A stretch of DNA of 64,000 nucleotides from positions 1,850,537-1,914,536 of the forward strand of contig NC_087071.1 of the NCBI RefSeq assembly GCF_963678635.1, written 5' to 3'. The notes under the pieces were generated by a model. That model saw only the letters and a program-made list of their open reading frames with translations, had not been told where the DNA came from and made no database searches. This document shows, one piece after another, positions 57,536 to 64,000 of this stretch (its first letter is position 1; each line of letters opens with the position of its first letter). Source of the stretch: Symsagittifera roscoffensis. Taxonomy: Eukaryota > Xenacoelomorpha > Acoela > Convolutidae. Made by a program: the position numbers and the translations under genes.

Positions 57536-58280
57536 CGAAGGTTCACTACAGTGCACAGTCGAGCCCCACAGATTACTATCTTACTTTTTGTTTCAAAAGG
57601 GATACAAAACTTGTTAACGATACCCAACAGTCGATTGTTGTTTTCGTTGAGCCCCTTATTGCTGCTCCTTGTACTGCTTGCCGGATCAGACTCTTCCCAT
57701 GACCCTTCCGGATCGAGCGCAAATCAGCAGACCCTTCCGGATTGAGCGCAATTTAGCATTAACTTGCTTAAATACTCAAATAACCCTACAGTACAAGCCT
57801 CACAAACAGGCCAAAAAGTTGATCGTAACAATCCTGACTGATATAATTGCCTGTAACAACAATATATCTATCGGCAACAAACGGGGGGTCGGATCACATC
57901 TTGTCTGGGAGGATAATTTCTACTGATTTTATACATTTTTTTAAAACTTTTTTTGGTTTTTTCGTTTTTTTTAATGTTTTTTGTTTTTCTTGGGTACTAT
58001 TTCACTTTTTTTTGGTTTCTTGTATATCTTTAAGTGTTTTTGGTCACGGACCACTCCGGAAATGACGGGACCGCGAATCCCCCCACCCTTACTGGTTCGT
58101 GAATTTTCGGTCCTAACTAGGTTAAAAAGCTATTCATGGTAATCCGGAAGCCTTCCGCGTTCCGAACTACCCTTCCGCCCCGCCGGTTCTGGCCTATTAA
58201 GGGCGTTAATGTGAGCATCCGCTCGGCGCGGAGTGCTCGTTAACAGTTCTGCCGGTCATGATGTTATAAAAGAATAACAA

Positions 58281-58292
58281 CCAAGAGCGCCA
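58281..58292 (-). promoter_or_regulatory. Candidate primer binding site of element B
   Basis: Minus-strand TGGCGCTCTTGG, 12 nt inside the 5' LTR end, the same as in A and C. Confidence 0.5.
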
Positions 58293-58304
58293 TAAAAACA
58301 TCTA

Positions 58305-59205
58305 TGTATCGTTTGCCCGGAAGTACACATCGAGGGAAACTAAAGCTAGGTCCTAAGATAACTGGCCAACGTCTAAACAGAGCTTTACTTGCTATTCACC
58401 GTCTCTACTAGAGCCAGTTCTTTTAGTGTCTTTCTAACATCGGGTCGACAAAAACTTTACTGCTTTCGGCTTCGGTCAAAACACTCAAATTAACTTAATT
58501 ACATGCAGAAATGGTGAGCTCATGGCTGGGTCTCAGTATCCCCAGACAACGAGATCACTCCTAAAATCAGGGCTCCTACTATTTCTTGAATTTTTTTTGT
58601 TTTTGTTCAATAGATAAAAATTATCATCTCCATCGAAGATGGATCACCCCTTTCCCCCAACTCCTAGCTTCTCATCGTCGTAAAATGAATTCAGATGTTA
58701 AATAAGTTCAATTCAAGACATAACCGGGAAGCTGAAAGTTTATGTAAAACAGTTTCTTTCAAAACCCGAGACCCCTCCGGATTGCTCAATCCGGGGAATT
58801 AACGCCCTTATCTTCCTTCCAGAAGGCTGCTTTTCTACCCTTCACCATTTTTGTGAACAGCCTTGCAACGATTGTAGCGACACAATCGTTGTAGCTCGGA
58901 GCGGTCTCTGCTAACTCTGCCTTTCTTGGATTCTGATCTTCTATTTTTTCATAGTGATTTTCGTCGCAACTATCGTTGTTCTGATTTTCTACTGGTTTTC
59001 CTCCAAAATGGCGGTTTTTGCCGTTTCTCGGAAGTGCGACTTCTCAGTTCGAATTTTTAAAATTTCAATTTACCAGAATAACTTGACCTTCACCGTTTGA
59101 CTAATCGTCCCAATAACGCTACTTATCTCTCAAAACTGTCAATTTGGAAGGTCAGCTGCTAAAATTTCGAATCTGCATTTTTGTCCATTCTGGTCGAATG
59201 TCACA
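58305..59205 (-). repeat. Element B 5' LTR (901 bp), divergent
   Basis: On the minus strand it starts TGTGACATTCG (59205 downward) and ends CGGGCAAACGATACA, the same end as the C LTR. It differs at many positions from the B 3' LTR, especially in the first 350 bp, and has lost the CRE palindrome. The LTR hairpin stem is kept with a paired change (58865-58891). Confidence 0.85.
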
Positions 59206-59213
59206 GTAGCCTG

Positions 59214-59480
59214 TCGTTGTTTCTTTCCTACTGGTTTTCACTGCTACTATTGTTGTTCTGTTTCTTTTCGTTTTTCTCCAAATTGGCTATTTCAATCATT
59301 TCTCGGAAATGTGACGTCACAAATCGAATTCTTAAAAATTAAATTTCCAGAATATTCTGACCTTCACGATTCGTCTAATCGTTCAAATAACGTCGCTAAT
59401 CTGCTAAAACCGTTAATCTTCCAGGTCAGCGGCTATGAATTCGAAACTTGCATTTTTGTCCATTCTGGTCAAATGTTGCA
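59214..59480 (-). repeat. Partial LTR, first ~265 bp, same orientation as B
   Basis: A second, diverged copy of the LTR start (TGCAACATTTGACC on the minus strand, ending at 59480) directly beside the B 5' LTR. It contains the CRE palindrome at 59312-59319. A solo remnant or an old duplication. Confidence 0.65.
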
Positions 59481-59623
59481 TTATGTCGCAAGTGAACCGA
59501 ATTGGCTTTGACCGTTCGAGGTAGAAAAACACAAGAAATAGTGTCCCTGACTCTTGAGCCAATGGTTATAGGGGCTATTTTTCTTTAACCCCTTATGTGA
59601 CTTATATAGGCGACTGTTTCACA
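59481..59623 (+). repeat. Fragment of a Z-type LTR (3' end)
   Basis: Matches 5552-5701: ATGTC(A/G)CAAG(C/T)GAACCG, AACACAAGA(G/A)ATAGTGTCCC, CTCTTGAGCCAATGG. It ends CGACTGTTTCACA, a diverged form of the Z LTR end. Confidence 0.7.
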
Positions 59624-59921
59624 TAAACAATTCTTTCTGTGCGGTAATCGAGGAGGGTAGATTTTGATTGACAATTTTCTTGATGCTTTATAATAGACTT
59701 GATTTGTTCATAAAATTTTGTCGATGTATTTATACAGCGTTGGTACGGCCCTATTCAACCTGTGCACGTACCGTCGCATGACGGAAGGGTCCATTTTAAG
59801 TTTCGATTTTAGTTTGACGACTCAAATATTGTTTTTTTTTCGAGATGTGACCTGTTCGAGATGACGGAAAATAGGAATTGAAAATTTTTAACAAAAATGA
59901 AATTACGAACTATGTAATTGG
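59624..59921. other. Unassigned DNA between LTR fragments and element C
   Basis: AT-rich, with no coding frame and no match to the elements seen elsewhere. Probably host or older repeat sequence. Confidence 0.4.
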
Positions 59922-60827
59922 TGTGACATTCGACCAGAATGGATCGAAATGCAGATTCAGCAGATTCGGAAATTTAGCAGCGAACCTTCCGAATTGAGGG
60001 TTTTAAGCGATTAACGACGTTATTGGAACGATTAGTCAAACGGGTCAAGATATTCTGGTATTTTGAAATTTCAAAAATTCGAAGTATGACGTCATATTTC
60101 TGAGAAACGTCAGAAACGGCCATTTTGACAGAAAGTCGAAGAAAAACACAACAACATTAGTTGCGCTAACGAAAACAACGAAGATTGTGCTTGAAAAACC
60201 ACAGAGAAAAACAGAAGTAACAGAGACCGCTCCGAGTTGCAACTATTGTGTCGCTACAATAGTTGCAAGGCCGTTGCGAACAACGGTGAATGGTGGAAAA
60301 CCAGCCTTCCGGAAGGAAAATAAGAGCCTTATTTCCCCGGATTCAGGAATCCGGAGGGGTGTCGGGACTGGAACTTTTATTAACTTATCTAAACTTTTAG
60401 CTTCACTGTCATGTCCTGAGTTGAATTTAATTAACTTCTGAATTCATTTTGCTAGGATGAGAAGCTAGAAGTTGGGGGAAGGGGTTGATCCATCTTCGAT
60501 GGAGATGATGATTTTTATCTACTGAACAAAAACAATAATAATTCAATAAGTAGTAGTAGCCCTGTTTTTAGGATTGACCTCGTGGTCTGGGGATACTGAG
60601 ACCTAGCCATGGGCTCACTATTTCTGCATGTAATTAAGTTAATTTGAGTGTTTTGACCGAAGCCGAAAGCAGTAAAGTTTTTGTCGTCCCGATGTTAGAA
60701 AGACATCGAAAGAGATGGCTCTAGTAGAGACGGTGAATAGCAAGTAAAGCTCTGTTCAGACGTTGGCCAGTCGTCTTAGGACCTAGCTTTAGTTTCCCTC
60801 GATGTGTACTTCCGGGCAAACGATACA
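59922..60827 (+). repeat. Element C 5' LTR, complete (906 bp)
   Basis: Starts TGTGACATTCG, ends CGGGCAAACGATACA. It has the CRE palindrome (60087-60094) and both stem-loops (60237-60286). Its 3' half closely resembles the B 5' LTR and its 5' half the B 3' LTR. Confidence 0.9.
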
Positions 60828-60839
60828 TAGATGTTTTTA

Positions 60840-60854
60840 TGGCGCTCTTGGTTG
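60840..60854 (+). promoter_or_regulatory. Candidate primer binding site of element C
   Basis: TGGCGCTCTTGGTTG, 12 nt after the LTR end; same place and core as in A and B. Confidence 0.5.
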
Positions 60855-63748
60855 TTATTCTTTTATAACATCATGACCGGCAGAACTGTTAACGAGCACT
60901 CCGCGCCGAGCGGATGCTCACGTTAACGCCCTTAATAGGATAAAACCGCCGGGGCGGAAGGGTAGTTCGGAACGCGGAAGGCTTCCGGATTACCATGAAT
61001 AGCTTTTTAACCTAGTTAAGACCGAAAATTCACGAACGAGGAAGGGTGGGGGGATTCGCGGTCCCGTCGTTCCCTGAGAAATTTGTGACCAAAAACACTT
61101 AAAGATATATATTAAACCAAACAAAAAGTAGTATAGTACCCAAGAAAAACAAAAAACATAAAAAAATGACCGAAAAAACCAAAAACAGTAAAAAAAATAA
61201 AAAAAATCAGTAGAAGTCATCCCCCCAGACAAGGTGTGATCCGACCCTCCCGTTTGTTGTTGATAGATATATTGTTGATACAGGCATTTATATCAGTCAG
61301 GATCTTTACGACAAATTTTGTAGCCCGTTTGTTAGGCTTGTACTGTAGGGTTATTTGAGCATTTGAGCACGTTAATGATAAATTGCGCTCAATCCGGAAG
61401 GGTCAGCTGATTTGCGTTAAATTCGGAAGGGTCTTGGGAAGAGACTGATCCGGCAAGCAGTACAAGGAGCAACAAAAACGGGCTCAACGACAACAACAGT
61501 CGACTGTTGGGTATCGTTAACAAGTTTTGTATTCCTTTTGGTACAAAAAGTAAGATAGTAATCTGCACTGTAGTGACCCTTCACCGAAGTGCGAATATCC
61601 TAGTTAAGCACCTTAGTTCAGATTTCAAACAAACCCGGAGGGGTATAGTTTTACTAATTTTATTACTTTTATAGCCTATATTAATACTCCTATATCGTTT
61701 TTCAGTGAAAAACACAGAAAGCAGACCGGTTTTTAGGGTCAAAATAGCGATATTTTGATCCCCCCACAGGTCGCGATTTTTGAGATATCGATATTTTTTT
61801 GAAACGAAAAAAAGCGCTAAAGTAATGTGTTACATCGTAACTGCACTACCATAATAGATAGAACCGGTTAAGTTTATTCCGGAAGTGGTTGGAACTTTTT
61901 TGGAACCAAGATCCGATTTTTCGTGATTTTTGAGAAAACGAAACAATATAAATTCAGAAAATTTTTTGAAATTTTTGATTTAGAACAGTAAAAATAGTTG
62001 TTCGGACAACGTTCACTAGTGAATCTACAAGTTTTAAAACCCGCTTCCCGAAAGGCTTCCGGGTTGCAGAAAAATCGAACTTAACGTGTTTGATTTGGTG
62101 GATTCATCAATCCGGAGGGGTACAGGTAGCATAGTTTTTCGCAAATATTTTCAACTAAAGCGTTTTAGATCGGGTCTTTTGCATTGAATTAGAAGAGTGT
62201 AGGCATTTTGAGCTCGGATCAATAATTTTTAGGTCGAAAAGAACAGAATTGCGGAAAAAGTTAGGCGGAACCTATGAGAGATAATTTTTTTGACTTTAGA
62301 AAAAAGACGTTTTGGTCAATATCTTTGGAACTACTGGGCATATCGAGTTGATCTTGTTATCAATAGATCAGCAATTAGCTGAGCTTACTGATAGGGACAA
62401 AAGTTTTTCAAAAAAGTAAGCGAGAAATGTTTTTGAGATTGTTTTTAGCAAATTCACCAATTTGGGAGGGTAGACCCTTCATGTTTTATCCCTACCAAAA
62501 GGTAATAGCGGTTGAATAAAGTAACTTTAGGCTGTTCTAGACGAAAAGGGAAGGCTAAAGGCACAGGAAAACCTTAATCGAACCGAAGTTAGGCTAGCGA
62601 TAAGACCCTTCACCGTTAGCGTGAATTGTCAAATAAGAGGCTTAACTTCAATCCGGAAGGGTCTAGGTAAGGACTATGTACCCTTTCTAGTTGATTCAAA
62701 CACCATGATAGCATCGGAGAACGTATCCGGAGGGGTATAGGTTGAAAATCAAGGAAGTCTCTGAAAAGCTATTTTTACAAAACCTGAGGGGTCCCAATCC
62801 GGAGGGGTCCAAATTTTTTCTAATTCTGAGGGGTCCCAATCCGGAGGGGTCTTGTTTTCACAAAACCGGAGGGGTACCAATTCAAAGGGGTCTTTTATTT
62901 ACTAACCCAGAGGGGTCCCAATCCGAAGGGGACCTAATTTTGCCAGTCAGGGAGGGTCCTGTTTTTGCCAATCCGGAGGGGTACTGTTTTTGTCAACCCG
63001 GAGGGGTATTATTATTTTTATTAAAGGACATAGGTAAGCAGAAGAAAAGTTTATAGTGAGGGGTATTAGGTTATTAAGACACAGGCTAGGAACCAGTGAC
63101 TGTACTGTAACTTGCCTTTCAAAAAAGACCAGACCAAAACAAAACAGGTCCAAACTCGGATAATCGCGACACGGATAAAGTCTAAACTAAAAAAAAGAGT
63201 GTGAAACTCATTGGTGTGGATTGAAATCCAAACCAATTTTGAGAAAAGTGACTGCCCTGAGGATTTCAGTAGGTCTAGCTCGGGCAGTCCGAAGGCAGAT
63301 AGGTAACACAGTACTCGGTGGGTGCAAAAGACGCCCACTTGAGAAAATTACTGCCTTCAAAGTTTTGTCTGTTTGGTGCAAGTTCGACTATCGTACTGCA
63401 ACCGAATAAAAGTACAATACACATACCTTTTTCATAGAAATATTCTTATTTTGTTGTTTTTGATTTTAAATCAATAATATTTGTGCTTGATTGTGTAGTG
63501 AGAACACTATCTTTTTAAATGACTGATGTCATCATACTGTGCTAGTTCTCGAATCTTACGACAAATAATCGTTTATTGTGGATAAATTGTATACACGCTG
63601 TACACTGATAACATACTATGATTCGTGGTCACTATTTACTGGAAACTTTTGAAATTTTTTGTGTTGTGTTATTTTTATCAATAGTCAAACTAGAAGGACA
63701 CTAGCAATCGAATTGAGTGTATAGGTAGTAAGAAGTGATAAATTGAAA
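60855..63748 (+). other. Element C leader (non-coding)
   Basis: Collinear with 6211-9099 of A over its full length. It lacks the B minisatellite. It holds the motif array at 62783-63012 and scattered CCGGA(A/G)GGGT copies. No coding frame is supported. Confidence 0.75.
62783..63012 (+). repeat. CCGGAGGGGT-type motif array in the C leader
   Basis: The clearest version: about eleven units such as CTGAGGGGTCCC and AATCCGGAGGGGTCC in 230 bp, mostly as pairs separated by AT-rich spacers. It runs longer than the array in A. Confidence 0.8.
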
Positions 63749-64000
63749 ATGAGTCTAGACAAGTCAAGGATAGCTAAACGAGGTAATAGCTCTAGAAAGT
63801 TCATACCTAAAAAGCAAAGAAAAACAATGAACGAACCTTTTGTGGAAAGGATGACACGAACCCGGACCGACAAAGCGGAGATGGTTTCAGGCAAAATGGT
63901 TGAAACCAGGAGCCAAAAGTCTGCAGAAGAGCAAAAGGCAGTGCTAGAGGTGGAGGTCCATCCGGACCAGGCCATGCATGAGAATCAGGAAATGCATGGA
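63749..64000 (+). CDS. gag: Element C gag, N-terminal 84 codons (open to the window edge)
   Basis: ATG 63749 opens MSLDKSRIAKRGNSSRKF, very similar to the Gag starts of A (9100) and B (55183). Basic N terminus (KKQRKT), then MVETRSQK, then an acidic stretch. No stop or frameshift before the edge. This conserved start supports the ATG chosen in the other copies. Matrix-like or RNA-binding function is inference; the capsid and zinc knuckles would lie beyond the window. Confidence 0.8.
   Translation, partial: MSLDKSRIAKRGNSSRKFIPKKQRKTMNEPFVERMTRTRTDKAEMVSGKMVETRSQKSAEEQKAVLEVEVHPDQAMHENQEMHG

Larger units (their letters stand above)
55184..58280 (-). other. Element B leader (non-coding)
   Basis: Counterpart of 6211-9099 in A. 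It contains the CCGGAGGGGT-type array (55930-56130, reverse), scattered single motifs, A/T-rich runs near 57925-58030, and a B-specific minisatellite at 57302-57535. No coding frame is supported. Confidence 0.72.
32236..59205 (-). mobile_element. Element B: giant Ty3/gypsy-like LTR retrotransposon, inverted, rearranged
   Basis: Same family and gene order as element A, on the minus strand: 5' LTR 58305-59205, PBS 58281-58292, leader, Gag-Pol 45650-55183, ORF2 43170-45299, ORF3 33976-43238, PPT 33140-33150, 3' LTR 32236-33139. It is enlarged by a 2432-bp tandem duplication at the 3' end, a 456-bp gag duplication and a leader minisatellite, and reduced by a 485-bp RT deletion. The two LTRs differ strongly and the 5-bp flanks (ACCCA left, GTAGC right) do not match, so its ends may not be those of one original insertion. 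Confidence 0.88.
59922..64000 (+). mobile_element. Element C: 5' end of a third copy of the giant element, cut by the window edge
   Basis: Full 5' LTR (59922-60827), candidate PBS, 2.9-kb leader like that of A, then an intact gag start. It carries no stop in the 84 codons visible, so this copy may be better preserved than A or B, but too little is present to judge. Confidence 0.88.

Noticed and set aside
55184-58280. Short open frames in the leaders as small genes
   Set aside because: Frames are not conserved between A, B and C, and the region is AT-rich with repeated motifs.

Overview
The window is eukaryotic repeat DNA, almost certainly from an animal. It holds several copies of a giant Ty3/gypsy-class (Metaviridae-like) LTR retrotransposon, one 5'-cut R2-like LINE, and no recognisable host gene. 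Every protein-coding stretch is transposon-derived and nearly all are broken by stops, indels or deletions. The animal is perhaps a cnidarian; that is only an impression from the style of the proteins and was not tested.

Layout. 1-5701: the 3' part of element Z (+), a diverged relative of the main family, ending in its 3' LTR (4840-5701). 5702-29553: element A (+), about 24 kb, with a 5'-truncated left LTR, PBS, 2.9-kb leader, Gag-Pol, ORF2, ORF3, 3' UTR, PPT and a full right LTR. 29554-31660: a LINE RT/endonuclease ORF abutting A. 31661-32235: unassigned DNA. 32236-59205: element B (-), the same family as A and tail-to-tail with it. B carries an apparently exact 2432-bp tandem duplication, a 456-bp gag duplication, a leader minisatellite and a 485-bp deletion of the RT core. 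59214-59623: two LTR fragments. 59624-59921: unassigned. 59922-64000: element C (+), with a full LTR, PBS, leader and the first 84 codons of gag, cut by the window edge.

Element organisation, read from A and B together. The LTR is about 900-920 bp, bounded by TGTGACATTCG...CGAATGTTACA. A candidate PBS (TGGCGCTC...) lies 12 nt inside it. A long leader is full of a CCGGAGGGGT-type motif. One roughly 9.5-kb Gag-Pol frame follows, encoding coiled-coil Gag, two CCHC knuckles, retropepsin, RT, RNase H, a linker, an HHCC/DD35E integrase with a GPF module, an acidic tail, and a macro-domain-like C terminus. After a 385-bp spacer comes ORF2, a coiled coil plus an SGNH/GDSL-type hydrolase. ORF3 follows in the -1 frame: about 2,250 codons without recognisable homology, but conserved in the diverged element Z. 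A 0.9-kb 3' UTR and a PPT (TCCGGGGAGTA) close the internal region.

How the parts would work together: Gag-Pol supplies particle, cDNA and integration functions. ORF2 and ORF3 occupy the usual env position but show no signal peptide or membrane anchor that I can see. The most notable points are the giant size, the macro domain, the SGNH ORF, the unknown ORF3, and several copies of the PPT core inside pol. A and B are both inactive as they stand.
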